A DNA stretch of 64,000 nucleotides from Acidimicrobiales bacterium (GCA_035536915.1 DATLNE010000020.1:79044-143043), one strand, 5' to 3'. Numbered from the stretch's first letter, positions 1-8,542 are shown. The notes: generated from the letters alone by a model not told the origin. Translations and numbers: made by a program.

Positions 1-647
1 GCATCGATGTCGGCGGCGCTGGCGAAGCCGGATTCGAGCATGCGAATGGCGGACAGCAGGTACGGGACGAGCAGGGCGTTGACGACGAACCCGGCGCGAT
101 CCTGCGAACGGATCACGCGCTTGCCGAGCAGGTCCACCGCCAGCAGCTCGGCTCGCTCGACAGTGGTGTCGCTCGTGAGCAATGACGGCACGAGCTCCAC
201 GAGGGGGAGCACCGGAACCGGGTTGAAGAAGTGGATGCCGATGACAGCCTCAGGGCGCTTCGTCGCCATCGCCAGTTTCATCACGGGAATCGACGACGTG
301 TTCGTCGCCAACACCGCCTCCGGGTCCTTGACGGCCTCGTCGAGGGAGGCGAACACCTCGGCCTTGGCCCGTTCCTCCTCGACCACGGCTTCGACCACGA
401 CCTGGCGGTCGGCCATCTCCGAGTACTGGGTGGTGAAGCGGATGTTGGCGAGGGCTGCCTTCTCGTCGGCCGGGTCCAGCTTCCCGGACGCAACAGCACG
501 AGCCAGCGAGGCCGCGATGCGACGCTCTCCTGCTTCGCACCCGGCCGCGTCCACCTCGCGAACGACCACGTCGAGGCCGGCCCGTGCCGCAACCTCCGCG
601 ATGCCGGCGCCCATGAGGCCACACCCGACGACTCCAACCCGCTTCAC
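1..647 (-). CDS. 3-hydroxyacyl-CoA dehydrogenase (partial)
   Basis: Partial gene: the C-terminus runs off the left edge, leaving about 215 N-terminal residues. The family oxidises 3-hydroxyacyl-CoA to 3-ketoacyl-CoA with NAD in the cytosol (fatty-acid or butyrate-type catabolism). Visible are an N-terminal Rossmann motif GCGLMGAG at residues 8-15 and the HFFNP segment that carries the catalytic His in this family. The GTG start at 647 overlaps the last four bases (GTGA) of the enoyl-CoA hydratase upstream, so two successive beta-oxidation steps are coupled. No hydratase domain is fused in front, so I favour a stand-alone HBD/FadB2-type enzyme, but the missing half prevents certainty. Confidence 0.88.
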   Translation of the reverse strand, partial: MKRVGVVGCGLMGAGIAEVAARAGLDVVVREVDAAGCEAGERRIAASLARAVASGKLDPADEKAALANIRFTTQYSEMADRQVVVEAVVEEERAKAEVFASLDEAVKDPEAVLATNTSSIPVMKLAMATKRPEAVIGIHFFNPVPVLPLVELVPSLLTSDTTVERAELLAVDLLGKRVIRSQDRAGFVVNALLVPYLLSAIRMLESGFASAADID

Positions 648-1369
648 ACGCAGCTCCTTGTCTCGTGCAGCTTGTTCAACAACGGTCGAAGTGCCGTGGT
701 CTCTCGTGCCGTGGCGGCCCGCGCCAAGTCCGCCACCGATGCGCGCAGCAGTCGTTTGGTGGCCACCAGCGCTTCAACCGGTTGACTCGCCAGCCGTCGC
801 GCGTGGGCGCCCACGACCTCGTCAAGATCCTCGGGGTCGACGACCTTCCATGCCAGCCCGATGCGGAGGCAGTCGGCGGCGTCGAGCCACTCCCCGCTGA
901 GCATCGCCCACGCCGCCTCTTGCGGACCGACTAGCCAGGGATAGAGAAAGGAGCTGCCCGCTTCCGGCACCAACCCAAGCGAAGTAAACGGGCAGCACAA
1001 CCGCGCCGTGGCCGACATGAAGACAAGGTCGGCATGTGCCAGCAAGGTGGCTCCGACGCCGACAGCGAGGCCGTTCACAGCACACAGCAGCGGCTTCGGG
1101 AAGTCGGTGAGCGCATCGACGAAGCGACTGAACGAGTCGGCTACGACGTCAGGCGCAACTGCCCCGGTGAGCTCACCGATGTCGGCTCCCGACGAGAAGG
1201 CGCGCCCGGAGCCGGTAAGCACCACAACGGCGATCGCGGGCTCGGATGCCGCCTCCACGAAGGCCTCGGTGACCGCCTCGTAGAGCGCCGAATCGAAGGC
1301 GTTGAGGCTGTCGGGACGGTCGAGCACCAGACGACGCACTCCATGGTCGTCCTCGACGCGGAGGCTCAC
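644..1369 (-). CDS. Enoyl-CoA hydratase/isomerase (crotonase) family
   Basis: A 241-residue crotonase-fold protein, expected to hydrate or isomerise an enoyl-CoA before the dehydrogenase encoded directly downstream. The family's CoA/oxyanion segment is visible as AFSSGADIGEL, followed by the VNGLAVGVG glycine-rich turn and LGLVPEAG, where the family keeps a catalytic Glu. I chose the GTG at 1369 because the conserved crotonase core begins right after it and no other in-frame start lies nearby. It has no Shine-Dalgarno sequence, but a 12-14 codon reading frame ends there with GTGA overlap. Its stop overlaps the dehydrogenase start. The exact substrate cannot be told. Confidence 0.85.
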   Translation of the reverse strand: MSLRVEDDHGVRRLVLDRPDSLNAFDSALYEAVTEAFVEAASEPAIAVVVLTGSGRAFSSGADIGELTGAVAPDVVADSFSRFVDALTDFPKPLLCAVNGLAVGVGATLLAHADLVFMSATARLCCPFTSLGLVPEAGSSFLYPWLVGPQEAAWAMLSGEWLDAADCLRIGLAWKVVDPEDLDEVVGAHARRLASQPVEALVATKRLLRASVADLARAATARETTALRPLLNKLHETRSCV

Positions 1370-1891
1370 GGGAGGAGCCCTCGGCCCCGCTCCCCCGTCG
1401 GCATCGTCACGTTCGGCGTTCCCTTCCGGTTCTCCCCGGGGTGAATGTACCGTGAAATGACAACGTGAGACAAGCGCCCTCGCGCCATCGGCCGGCTGTG
1501 CCTTGCTCGCACTACCAGGGCGCAAACAATGTCTCACCCGGCGAACGACTGCACCGGAGCCCACGTCTCAAGCCAGGACACCTCGCCGATTTGGCCTGGC
1601 CGGACGAGTCCTTGGCCGAGCACTGATTTGAGCCCGCATCGACCTGGACCTGACCAAATGTTCGCTATCCAGTTCGCCGCCGCGGTCATCCTGCGTCGAC
1701 GGTGGCCAAGCCGACAGCCACGACCAGCAGCACGCAGGCGATGCACGTCACCATGAACATGCCCTCACGTTCCCCGGCCGTGCTGACCGCTCGGCGTACG
1801 AAGTCCGTCCGACGGAGGAAAGGACGGCAAAGCCTGCGTTCGGGTCGCTCGTCCCCAGGAGGCGGAAAACCTGGGAGTGTCACCCTCCCGT
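1370..1891. other. Intergenic stretch between hydratase and phoU
   Basis: About 520 bases without a clear long gene. On the minus strand a TTGTCT...TACATT pair with 18-base spacing near 1445-1475 could be the promoter of the hydratase operon. A 12-14 codon minus-strand frame (1366-1410) ends in GTGA overlap with the hydratase start. A 24-codon hydrophobic frame (1686-1760) is listed separately. Nothing else recognisable. Confidence 0.4.
1686..1760 (-). CDS. Possible 24-residue hydrophobic membrane peptide
   Basis: Too short for ordinary gene finding. It starts ATG TTC ATG and then carries a run of Val, Leu, Ala, Ile and two Cys typical of one membrane span, ending in Val-Asp-Ala-Gly. Nearly all third codon positions are G or C, like the real genes around it, and GAGGG lies just upstream of the start. 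It sits about 130 bases beyond the phoU stop on the same strand, so it could be read from the phosphate regulator transcript. Function unknown; it may be chance. Confidence 0.28.
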   Translation of the reverse strand: MFMVTCIACVLLVVAVGLATVDAG

Positions 1892-2578
1892 TCACCGGGC
1901 GTTCAGAGATCCGGGATTCTCCACGTCGCGGAACGAGCCGGTGACCATGTAGGCGACGCGCTCGCCCGTGTTGACGGCGTGGTCGGCGATGCGCTCGAAG
2001 TAGCGACCGACCAAGGCGATCTGCACAGCCCGCTGCACGGCGGCGTCGTCGTCGACCTGCGAGCCGAAGATGACACGGAACAGCTCTTTCTGCAGCTCGT
2101 CCATGTCGTCGTCCATCTCGGCCAGCACGGCGGCCTGGCGGGGATCGCGGTCGGCGAAGGCGGACACTGCCAGGTAGAGCTGGCAGGCGGCCTGCTCGCG
2201 CATGCGATGGACGATTCCCCGGACCTTGGGATCGAGCGTGGCCGGGAACAGGCGTCGGGCAGTCTTGGCCACGTTGACCATGAGGTCGCCGGCGCGCTCG
2301 AGCTCGTGGATGACACGGAGCACGGTGACGAGCGTGCGCATGTCCACGGCCATCGGTTGCTGACGGGCCAGCAACTGGTAGCACCTGGCCTCGATGCCAT
2401 GCGTCAGAGCGTCGAGGTGGCCGTCGTTGAGGACCACGCGCTCGACCGCCGACAGGTCGGCGTCCAGGAGGGCGTCCGTGCCCGCCTGCACCGCTTCGGT
2501 GGCCATGGCGCCGAGGCGGACGACATCGCCCTGCACCTCGGCCAGCTCCTCGTGGAACGCCCTGCGGGTCCCGCTCAC
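1892..2578 (-). CDS. phoU: Phosphate signalling protein PhoU
   Basis: A 228-residue all-helical protein with two PhoU repeats. The family links the Pst transporter to the phosphate two-component system and represses the Pho regulon in high phosphate, at the inner face of the membrane. Visible are the repeated helical motifs ELERAGDLMVNVAKTARR and FERIADHAVNTGERVAY, the two metal-binding E-x3-D-like segments of the family. The GTG start at 2578 overlaps the response regulator stop (GTGA), so regulator and PhoU are made together. No sensor kinase gene lies in this operon, which is unusual next to a PhoP-type regulator. Confidence 0.93.
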   Translation of the reverse strand: MSGTRRAFHEELAEVQGDVVRLGAMATEAVQAGTDALLDADLSAVERVVLNDGHLDALTHGIEARCYQLLARQQPMAVDMRTLVTVLRVIHELERAGDLMVNVAKTARRLFPATLDPKVRGIVHRMREQAACQLYLAVSAFADRDPRQAAVLAEMDDDMDELQKELFRVIFGSQVDDDAAVQRAVQIALVGRYFERIADHAVNTGERVAYMVTGSFRDVENPGSLNAR

Positions 2579-3303
2579 CGCATCGCTCCGCGCCCGCCGG
2601 CGTGGTCGTCCTCGAACCGATAGCCCACCCCTCGGATCGTGGTGATCCTCGTCGGGTGCGCCGGGTCGTCCTCGATCTTGGCCCGGATGCGCTTGATGTG
2701 GACGTCGAGCGTCTTGGTGTCCCCCACGTAGTCGGCGCCCCAGACCCGGTCGAGAAGGCTCTCCCGGGTCATGACCCTTCCGGCATGCAGCAGCAACAGT
2801 TCGAGGACTTCGAACTCCTTCCGGGGAAGCGGCGTGACGATGCCGTGCACGGTCAGCTCGTGACGCCCCAGGTCGAGTCGGATGCCGTCGGCCTCCAGCA
2901 CCTCGATGTCGCTGTCGACCGCGGGCCCCACCGGGGTGCGCCGGAGCACGGCGCGCATGCGGGCCACCAGCTCGCGCATGCGGTACGGCTTCGTCACGTA
3001 GTCGTCGGCGCCAACTTCAAGCCCCACCACGGTGTCGAGCTCGGTGTCCTTGGCGGTCACCATGACGACGGGGACGTTCGACCGGGTCCGGATCTCGCGG
3101 CACACGTCGATCCCCGAGACGCCCGGGAGCATGAGGTCGAGCAAGACGAGGTCGGGTCGCGCCGCATCGAACAGCGTGAGCGCCTGCACGCCGTCGCGGG
3201 CGACGACCACATCGAAGCCTTCGCGCTTGAGCCCGAGTGTGAGCGCCTCCACGAACGACTCCTCGTCCTCGACCACCAGCACCCGTGTGCCGACCTGTGC
3301 CAT
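2575..3303 (-). CDS. OmpR/PhoP-type response regulator (RegX3/PhoP-like)
   Basis: A 242-residue response regulator with a receiver domain (about 1-120) and an OmpR winged-helix domain (about 135-230). All phosphorylation residues are present: acidic pair E12/D13, phosphoacceptor D56, T83 and K105. The C-terminal half carries the KEFEVLELLLLHAG and IRGVGYRF motifs of the DNA-binding domain. I chose the ATG at 3303 (MAQVGTRVLVVEDE) because a TACGGT -10 element ends 7 bases upstream and the receiver fold begins here; an upstream extension to 3384 would cross the promoter. Overlap with phoU and proximity to pst make it the likely phosphate regulator; its kinase must lie elsewhere. Confidence 0.9.
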   Translation of the reverse strand: MAQVGTRVLVVEDEESFVEALTLGLKREGFDVVVARDGVQALTLFDAARPDLVLLDLMLPGVSGIDVCREIRTRSNVPVVMVTAKDTELDTVVGLEVGADDYVTKPYRMRELVARMRAVLRRTPVGPAVDSDIEVLEADGIRLDLGRHELTVHGIVTPLPRKEFEVLELLLLHAGRVMTRESLLDRVWGADYVGDTKTLDVHIKRIRAKIEDDPAHPTRITTIRGVGYRFEDDHAGGRGAMR

Positions 3304-3447
3304 CGACGGAACCGTACGGCTCGAAAAAGGCCTACCGGCGACCAGCGGTTGAACCGAAGCCGAACTTTCGGTGATCGCCACCACTGTTCGCCCAAGCGTC
3401 GCCTTGCCGCACCCCGACGTTCAACCGCGGACCGTACGGTCCGCAGC
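3304..3447. promoter_or_regulatory. Divergent promoter region between two response regulators
   Basis: 144 bases separate the two regulator starts. Each side carries CCGTACGG (3312-3319 and 3432-3439), giving a TACGGT -10 that ends exactly 7 bases before each ATG, so both transcripts look leaderless. The right-hand copy sits in a perfect 18-base palindrome at 3427-3444. GCGGTTGAAC at 3345-3354 and its reverse complement at 3417-3428 form an additional inverted repeat; GTTCAACC resembles a single PHO-box unit. Regulation by one or both products is plausible but inferred. Confidence 0.6.
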
Positions 3448-4128
3448 ATGGCAAGGGTGGACGTCGTCGTCGTCGGCGCCGCGGAGTTGTGCGAGCGACT
3501 GATCACGGAACTGCACCGCCACGCCGTCGTGACCGCCACGATTGCCCCCGATGACGACCTCGTCGCCGAGATGCGGCGGCTCTCGCCGGTGGTGGCGGTG
3601 ATCGACATCGCCGGGCTCCACGAGCCTTCCGCGGCGCTCCGCGAGGTGCGCCGGGTCTCGGGCGCCGCCGTTGTGGCCCTGTGCGCCGACGACGTTGCGG
3701 TGGTGGACCTGCTCGGCATCGCCGACGACGCCCTGAGCCGCCCCGAACGGGTCCGTGAGTTGGTGGCCCGGGTGCGGGCGCTGCTCCGTCGGTGCCAACC
3801 CGAGGTGGCGGACGAGGACCACGAGACGATCTCGGCCGGCGACGTGGTGCTCGACCGCGAGCGGCATCGTGTCGTGGTCGCCGGAGAGGTGGTGGACCTG
3901 CCGCTGAAGCAGTTCCGCATCCTCGAGCTGCTCCTGGTCAACGCGGGCCAGGTGCTGCCCCGCCGGACCCTTGTCTCCCGGGTGTGGGGCCCGGACTCGA
4001 TGGTCGACTCCAACACGCTCGAGGTGCAGATGAAGCGCCTCCGCGACGCGCTGGCGGGCCGGTCGTCGACGACCATTCGCACCGTCCGAGGGCTCGGCTA
4101 CGTTCTCGAACGGTCCTCGACCCCGTGA
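3448..4128 (+). CDS. Atypical OmpR-family response regulator, orphan
   Basis: A 226-residue protein with a receiver-like N-terminus and a good OmpR winged helix (KQFRILELLLVNAGQ, WGPDSMVDSNTLEVQMKRL, IRTVRGLGYV). The receiver keeps the phosphoacceptor-like D53 in VVAVIDIAG, but the acidic pair is replaced by Gly10-Ala11, the conserved Thr by Cys79 and the conserved Lys by Arg98. Ordinary Mg-dependent phosphorylation is therefore doubtful. The ATG at 3448 follows a TACGGT -10 by 7 bases; a longer upstream frame is chance extension. Divergent from the PhoP-like gene and without a kinase neighbour, it may modulate the same promoters; that is inference. Confidence 0.85.
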   Translation: MARVDVVVVGAAELCERLITELHRHAVVTATIAPDDDLVAEMRRLSPVVAVIDIAGLHEPSAALREVRRVSGAAVVALCADDVAVVDLLGIADDALSRPERVRELVARVRALLRRCQPEVADEDHETISAGDVVLDRERHRVVVAGEVVDLPLKQFRILELLLVNAGQVLPRRTLVSRVWGPDSMVDSNTLEVQMKRLRDALAGRSSTTIRTVRGLGYVLERSSTP

Positions 4129-4137
4129 GGCAGGGCC

Positions 4138-5001
4138 TCAGCCGAAGCGGCCGGTGATGTAGCGCTCGGTGCGCTCGTCGTCGGGCTTGGAGAAGATGCG
4201 CTCGGTCCGGCCGAACTCCACGAGCACGCCGGTGCGCCGGTCCCCCTGCTCGCTGACCTCGGTGGTGAAGAAGGCCGTGCGGTCGCTGACCCGGGCCGCC
4301 TGCTGCATGTTGTGGGTGACGATGACGATGGTGTACTGCGCCTTGATGTCGTGCATGAGGTCCTCGATGTGCGCGGTGGCGACGGGGTCGAGGGCGGAGC
4401 ACGGCTCGTCCATGAGCAGCACCTCGGGCTCGATGGCGATGGCCCTGGCGATGCAAAGGCGTTGCTGCTGGCCGCCGGACAGGCCCAGGGCCGAGGCCTT
4501 GAGGCGGTCCTTGACCTCGTCCCACAACGCCGCGCCGCGCAACGACCGCTCCACGATCTCATCGAGCGCTTGCTTGGATCGCAGCCCGTTCACGCGGGGA
4601 CCGAAGGCCACGTTCTCGTAGATCGACTTGGGGAACGGGTTGGGCTTCTGGAACACCATGCCGATGCGGCGGCGGACCTCACCGGCGTCGGCGTCGGCGC
4701 CGTAGACGTCGATGCCGTGGTAAGTCAGGCGACCTTCCACCCGGGCGATCTCGATGAGGTCGTTCATGCGGTTGAAGCAGCGCAGGACCGTCGACTTGCC
4801 GCACCCCGACGGCCCGATGAGCGCGGTGATCTCGCTGCGCCGGATGGCGAGGTCGACGTCGCGCACGGCTCGGAACGGCCCGTAGTGGACGTGCAGCCCC
4901 GTCGCCTCCATGACAACGGGGTGGTCGTCGTCGGACTGCGGGCCGGCGTCGCCGCTGGTCACCAGGCGTATGTCCGGCAGAGAGTGCTCGGCAACCTGCA
5001 T
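4138..5001 (-). CDS. pstB: Phosphate ABC transporter ATP-binding protein PstB
   Basis: A 287-residue ABC ATPase that energises high-affinity phosphate import with PstA and PstC at the cytoplasmic membrane. Visible are Walker [10 protein letters not shown] (63-71), the PstB-typical [10 protein letters not shown] and [15 protein letters not shown], the signature [14 protein letters not shown], Walker [14 protein letters not shown] and the switch [13 protein letters not shown]. The ATG at 5001 was preferred over an ATG 10 codons upstream because AAGGAG lies about 8 bases before it and the PstA stop (5025) leaves room. It ends 9 bases from the convergent orphan regulator. Last gene of the pst operon. 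Confidence 0.96.
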   Translation of the reverse strand: MQVAEHSLPDIRLVTSGDAGPQSDDDHPVVMEATGLHVHYGPFRAVRDVDLAIRRSEITALIGPSGCGKSTVLRCFNRMNDLIEIARVEGRLTYHGIDVYGADADAGEVRRRIGMVFQKPNPFPKSIYENVAFGPRVNGLRSKQALDEIVERSLRGAALWDEVKDRLKASALGLSGGQQQRLCIARAIAIEPEVLLMDEPCSALDPVATAHIEDLMHDIKAQYTIVIVTHNMQQAARVSDRTAFFTTEVSEQGDRRTGVLVEFGRTERIFSKPDDERTERYITGRFG

Positions 5002-5024
5002 GCGGTTGTCTCCTTCCACGGCGA

Positions 5025-5921
5025 TCACCATTTCCGTTGGTACTTGTTGCGGATGAAGATGGCGAGCCCGTTGAGGAACAGGAGCATCGCCAGCAAAACG
5101 ACGATCGTGGCCGCCGCGATCATGTGGAACTCCTGGCGGGCGTCGGTGGCGTACTGGAACACCTGGATGGGCAGCACCGTGTACGCGGAGTCGAGGGCGC
5201 CGAGGCCCGCCGGGGGGTTGAACGAGATGAAGGCGAGCCCGCCCAGCAACAGCAACGGGGCCGACTCGCCCAGCGCCCGGGAGACCGCCAGGATGCTGCC
5301 GGTGGCGATCCCCGGCGCCGCGCCGGGGAGGACCTGCCGCCAGATCGCCTGCCACCGGGTGGCGCCCAGGGCCAGCGCGCCCTGGCGCAACGACGGGGGC
5401 ACCGCCCGCAGCGCCTCGCGCGACGAGATGATCACGGTGGGGAGCACCACGAGGGTGAGGGTCAGCGCCGCGGTCCGAATGGTGGGCCCCCATCCCAGCG
5501 GGCCCCGTGCGATGAAGGCCAGCCCGAGGATGCCGTAGACGATCGACGGCACTGCCGCGAGGTTCTGGATGTTCAGCTCGATCAGGCGGTTGTACCAACG
5601 GCCCTGCCGGGCGTACTCCTCCAGGTAGACGGCAGTACCGACCCCGAGCGGGAGCGACAGCAGGGCAGTGATGCCGACGACCCACAGCGAGCCGTAGACG
5701 GCCGACTGGATGCCCGCCCGGGCCGGGCGGGCCGAGGGGAAGTTGCGGTAGAGGTCCATGCCGATCTTGGGCCTGCCCTGGTTGACGGTGTCGACCAGCA
5801 GCACCAACAGGGTGCCGAGGGCGATGCCCAGGGCCGCGTAGAGCAGGCCGCGGAACACGATGTCGCGCAGCCGTCGTCGGGCGTCGACGGTGCTGGCCAG
5901 CGAGGCCACGGGCGCGGTCAC
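5025..5921 (-). CDS. pstA: Phosphate ABC transporter permease PstA
   Basis: A 298-residue inner-membrane permease of the Pst complex, with about six hydrophobic spans. The family's cytoplasmic coupling loop is visible as [24 protein letters not shown] (read in pieces: [18 protein letters not shown] then [15 protein letters not shown]). The GTG start at 5921 overlaps the pstC stop (GTGA), so synthesis is coupled. It pairs with PstC to form the phosphate channel, driven by PstB. Length and topology are normal for the family. Confidence 0.95.
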   Translation of the reverse strand: MTAPVASLASTVDARRRLRDIVFRGLLYAALGIALGTLLVLLVDTVNQGRPKIGMDLYRNFPSARPARAGIQSAVYGSLWVVGITALLSLPLGVGTAVYLEEYARQGRWYNRLIELNIQNLAAVPSIVYGILGLAFIARGPLGWGPTIRTAALTLTLVVLPTVIISSREALRAVPPSLRQGALALGATRWQAIWRQVLPGAAPGIATGSILAVSRALGESAPLLLLGGLAFISFNPPAGLGALDSAYTVLPIQVFQYATDARQEFHMIAAATIVVLLAMLLFLNGLAIFIRNKYQRKW

Positions 5922-6880
5922 TCGTAGGCCTGTCGGAAGCGGCGCACGACGCGGATGCTGACGATGTTCAGGACGAAGGTGACCGCGAACAGGAGGGCGC
6001 CCACCGCGAAGATCGTCTTGTACTGGATGGTCTGGGTGGCGATGTCGCCCAGCGCCGTGCTGCCGATGAAGGCGGTCATCGTCTGCATGTCCTCGCCCGG
6101 GTTGGCCGACAGGTTCGGGCGGTTCCCGGCGGCCAGGAGGGCGATCATCGTCTCGCCGATGGCACGCGACACGGCGAGCACGGTGGCGGCCACGATCCCC
6201 GACAGGGCGGCCGGGAACACCACCTTGGTGCAGACCTCCCGGCGGGTGGCGCCCAAGGCGACGCCTGCCTGGCGCAGCGACTGCGGCACGGCCGACATGG
6301 CGTCCTCCGACAGCGACGTCATGATCGGCAGGATCATCACGCCCATGACCAGGCCGGCGCCGAGGGCGGAGAAGGTGCTGACGTCGCCGATCGGCCACAG
6401 CTTGGCCACCAGCTCGGGGTTGACGAAGGTCAGTGCGAAGAAGCCGAACACCACGGTGGGGATGCCGGCGAGGAGCTCCAGTACCGGCTTGAGCACCCGG
6501 CGGGCTCGCGGGCGGGCGTACTCGCTGAGGTAGAAGGCAGCGCCGAGCCCGCACGGCACGGCGACCAGCAGGGCGATGCCGGTGACAACCAGCGTGCCCC
6601 CGATGATGGGCCACACGCCGAAGGACGCAGGTTCGAAGTTCGGCGACCAGTCGGTGCCGCCGAAAAACTCGCCGAACGACACCTCCTGGAAGAACTCGAC
6701 CGTCGGCTGCAGGAGCGAGAAGACGATCAGGACGGTGGTGGCCACCGACACCAGGGCGCTCGCCAACAGGACGGCCTTCACCAGCCGCTCGAACCGTTGC
6801 CGCCGACGCAGGGCGCCCGTGGGACGAAGCGTCACCACGGGCACCGCTGCGGTCGCCGCCGTCGATGCGGCGCTGGTCAC
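5918..6880 (-). CDS. pstC: Phosphate ABC transporter permease PstC
   Basis: A 320-residue permease, partner of PstA. It has an N-terminal cytoplasmic stretch, a first span near residues 35-57, then a periplasmic loop with the family's [10 protein letters not shown] segment. Five further spans follow, with the coupling loop [20 protein letters not shown] and the [10 protein letters not shown] motif. The GTG start at 6880 lies 4 bases after the pstS stop; its stop overlaps pstA. Order pstS-pstC-pstA-pstB is the classical one. Confidence 0.95.
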   Translation of the reverse strand: MTSAASTAATAAVPVVTLRPTGALRRRQRFERLVKAVLLASALVSVATTVLIVFSLLQPTVEFFQEVSFGEFFGGTDWSPNFEPASFGVWPIIGGTLVVTGIALLVAVPCGLGAAFYLSEYARPRARRVLKPVLELLAGIPTVVFGFFALTFVNPELVAKLWPIGDVSTFSALGAGLVMGVMILPIMTSLSEDAMSAVPQSLRQAGVALGATRREVCTKVVFPAALSGIVAATVLAVSRAIGETMIALLAAGNRPNLSANPGEDMQTMTAFIGSTALGDIATQTIQYKTIFAVGALLFAVTFVLNIVSIRVVRRFRQAYE

Positions 6881-6884
6881 TGCA

Positions 6885-7898
6885 TCAGATCCCGGCTGCC
6901 TTGGCGGCGTCGAGGGCCTTCTGCTTCTGCTCGGCCGTGAGGGCGACGAACAACGCCTCCTTGGTGATGGTGTCGACGTTGTCGAAGTAGTAGTTCACGA
7001 ACGCCTTCACCTCGGGACGGATCGCCGCCTTGGTGGACACGTAGACGAACAGCGGCCGGCCGAGCGGGGCGTAGGTGCCGTCCTGCACGGTCTTGGCCTC
7101 GGGGGTGACGCAGCCCTTGCCTCCGTCGATCTGGACGGCCGTCACCTTGCCCTTGTTCTCGAGGGCGTACGACAGGCCCAGGAACCCGACGGCACCGTCG
7201 TCGCCCGACACGCCCGTGATGGTGACGTTGTCGTCCTCCGACGGGTTGTAGTCCTTGGTGATGACGCCGCTCTTGCCGTTGACCGCCTCGGTGAAATAGT
7301 CGAACGTGCCGGAGTCGGTGCCCGCCCCGAAGCGCTTGATGGGCTTGTCGGGGAACGACGGGTCGACGTCCTTCCAGTTGCCGACCGGGGCATCGGCACG
7401 CCACACCTTCTTCAGGTGGTCGACGGTGAGGCACTTGGCCCAGGTGTTGTCGGGGTTGACGATCACCGACAGGGCGTCGTTGGCCACCTGGAGCTCGGCG
7501 TACTGCACGCCGCCCGTGGTGCAGGCTTCCTTCTCGCCGGGCTTGTCGGCGGTTCCTGCCTTGATCTTCCGTGACGCGTTGGAGATGTCGGTCTCGCCCC
7601 GGCAGAACTTCTCGAAGCCGCCGCCGGTGCCGGACACGCCGACGGTGACGGCCACGCCGTTCTTGGTCGCCGTCTGGAAGTCCTCGGCCGCCACCTTCAT
7701 GACCGGTGCGACCGTCGACGAGCCGTCCATGCGGATCGTGCCTTTGAGCGAAGTCAGGCCGGCCGTGTCGCCGGTGGACGCCGCAGGGACGCCGGTGGCG
7801 TCGTCGTCGGTGTCGCTGCCGCATGCCGCGGTGACCAGCAACAGGGCCACGGCCACGGCCGGCACGACGGCCGAACGACGGTGCTTGATGTATCGCAA
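6885..7898 (-). CDS. pstS: Phosphate-binding lipoprotein PstS
   Basis: Periplasmic or cell-surface phosphate-binding protein that delivers phosphate to PstCAB. A lipoprotein signal ends VTAAC-G; the Cys is residue 26 from the TTG start used here. Family motifs are DGSSTVAPV (phosphate loop), GVSGTGGGFEKFCRGETDI and RFGAGTDSGTFDYF. A GTG at 7907 would add three residues, but the strong AGGAGG (7908-7913) touches that GTG, whereas the TTG at 7898 stands 9 bases away, so I prefer TTG. PHO-box-like repeats lie about 75 bases upstream, which fits induction by phosphate starvation. First gene of pstSCAB. Confidence 0.93.
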   Translation of the reverse strand: MRYIKHRRSAVVPAVAVALLLVTAACGSDTDDDATGVPAASTGDTAGLTSLKGTIRMDGSSTVAPVMKVAAEDFQTATKNGVAVTVGVSGTGGGFEKFCRGETDISNASRKIKAGTADKPGEKEACTTGGVQYAELQVANDALSVIVNPDNTWAKCLTVDHLKKVWRADAPVGNWKDVDPSFPDKPIKRFGAGTDSGTFDYFTEAVNGKSGVITKDYNPSEDDNVTITGVSGDDGAVGFLGLSYALENKGKVTAVQIDGGKGCVTPEAKTVQDGTYAPLGRPLFVYVSTKAAIRPEVKAFVNYYFDNVDTITKEALFVALTAEQKQKALDAAKAAGI

Positions 7899-7903
7899 AT
7901 GAC

Positions 7904-8317
7904 TCACCCTCCTGGGATATTCGGTGTCGAGGTGACCGTAGGAAGCCCCTCTGACGCCCCAGAGGCCAAGCCCTGAACGCGTGGTGAACCGGCCGGGAAC
8001 TCTTGGGGGGCCTCGTAGTGGCCGTTCGAGACCCGCACCGCGTCACCGGTAACGACCAGGCGGGCCAACACGCTGCGAACGCGCTGATGGGCACGGGCAG
8101 GCAGGTCCAGGCCGTCGCGGCGCAGGGCGTCGACGACTTCGGAGGGCCTCCAGGTGCGCACTTCCCGGCGCAGCAGTTCGGCCACCGCCTCCTCCAGGGT
8201 GGCGGCTGGAGCAAGGCCCGCCCGCAGCTCGTCGAGGACGGCGTCGATGCGCCCCACCTCGGCGAGCAGGAGCCGGCGAGCGGCTTCCAAGGTCACGTGC
8301 GGCTGCGCCTCGCCCAT
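7904..8317 (-). CDS. Small protein of unknown function, winged-helix-like
   Basis: A 137-residue frame not assigned to a known family. The first 110 residues look like a real protein: an amphipathic helical start, then RPSEVVDALRRDGLDLP, RVRSVLARLVVTGDAVRV and SNGHYE, which is the helix-helix-wing pattern of a small winged helix. The last 30 codons have more A/T third positions and run through the PHO-box-like site and the pstS ribosome-binding site, ending GTGA at 7904. The tail may be unconstrained sequence. No Shine-Dalgarno is visible for the ATG at 8317. It could be a regulator co-transcribed with pst or a leader frame. Confidence 0.55.
   Translation of the reverse strand: MGEAQPHVTLEAARRLLLAEVGRIDAVLDELRAGLAPAATLEEAVAELLRREVRTWRPSEVVDALRRDGLDLPARAHQRVRSVLARLVVTGDAVRVSNGHYEAPQEFPAGSPRVQGLASGASEGLPTVTSTPNIPGG
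7972..7989 (-). promoter_or_regulatory. PHO-box-like direct repeats before pstS
   Basis: On the minus strand GTTCACC (7983-7989) is followed 11 bases later by GTTCAGG (7972-7978). Eleven-base-spaced GTTCA units are the published architecture of actinobacterial PhoP boxes (studied in Streptomyces). The site lies about 75 bases upstream of the pstS start, inside the end of the small reading frame 7904-8317. Binding is inferred. Confidence 0.6.
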
Positions 8318-8389
8318 CGCTGCGACGGTACGGAGCGAGCCTGACGCGGGAGCAGCGACGAAGTGAACGACGGGCGAATCTCAGGCGAC

Positions 8390-8533
8390 TCAGGTGGGCT
8401 CGTCGGTGCCCTGGCGGAACTCACGTTGCGCCTGGCCGAGCGAGCGGGCCAGCTTCGGCAGCCGGGAGCCGCCGAAGAGCAGCAACACGACGAGGAGCAC
8501 GATCAGCAGCTCAGGCCCTCCGAGTGACGGCAT
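8390..8533 (-). CDS. tatA: Twin-arginine translocase subunit TatA/TatE-like
   Basis: A 47-residue protein too short for usual ORF lists. It begins MPSLGGPELLIVLLVVLLLF, one membrane span, followed by the family hallmark FGGSRLPKLARSLGQAQREF, the hinge and amphipathic helix of TatA. It forms the pore component of the Tat pathway at the cytoplasmic membrane. The ATG at 8533 lies 9 bases after the stop of the phoX gene, whose product carries a twin-arginine signal, so exporter and cargo are probably co-expressed. It is at the short end of the family and lacks a long acidic tail. Confidence 0.88.
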   Translation of the reverse strand: MPSLGGPELLIVLLVVLLLFGGSRLPKLARSLGQAQREFRQGTDEPT

Positions 8534-8542
8534 CGCTTCGAC

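Noticed and set aside
1877-1907. GTTCACC and GTTCAGA spaced 11 bases at the phoU 3' end
   Set aside because: It matches the PHO-box form but overlaps the phoU coding end and points to no promoter; kept only as a possible decoy.
2602-4128. 508-codon plus-strand frame that includes the orphan regulator
   Set aside because: The first 280 codons lie antisense to the PhoP-like gene and cross its promoter; only the part from 3448 has response-regulator sequence.
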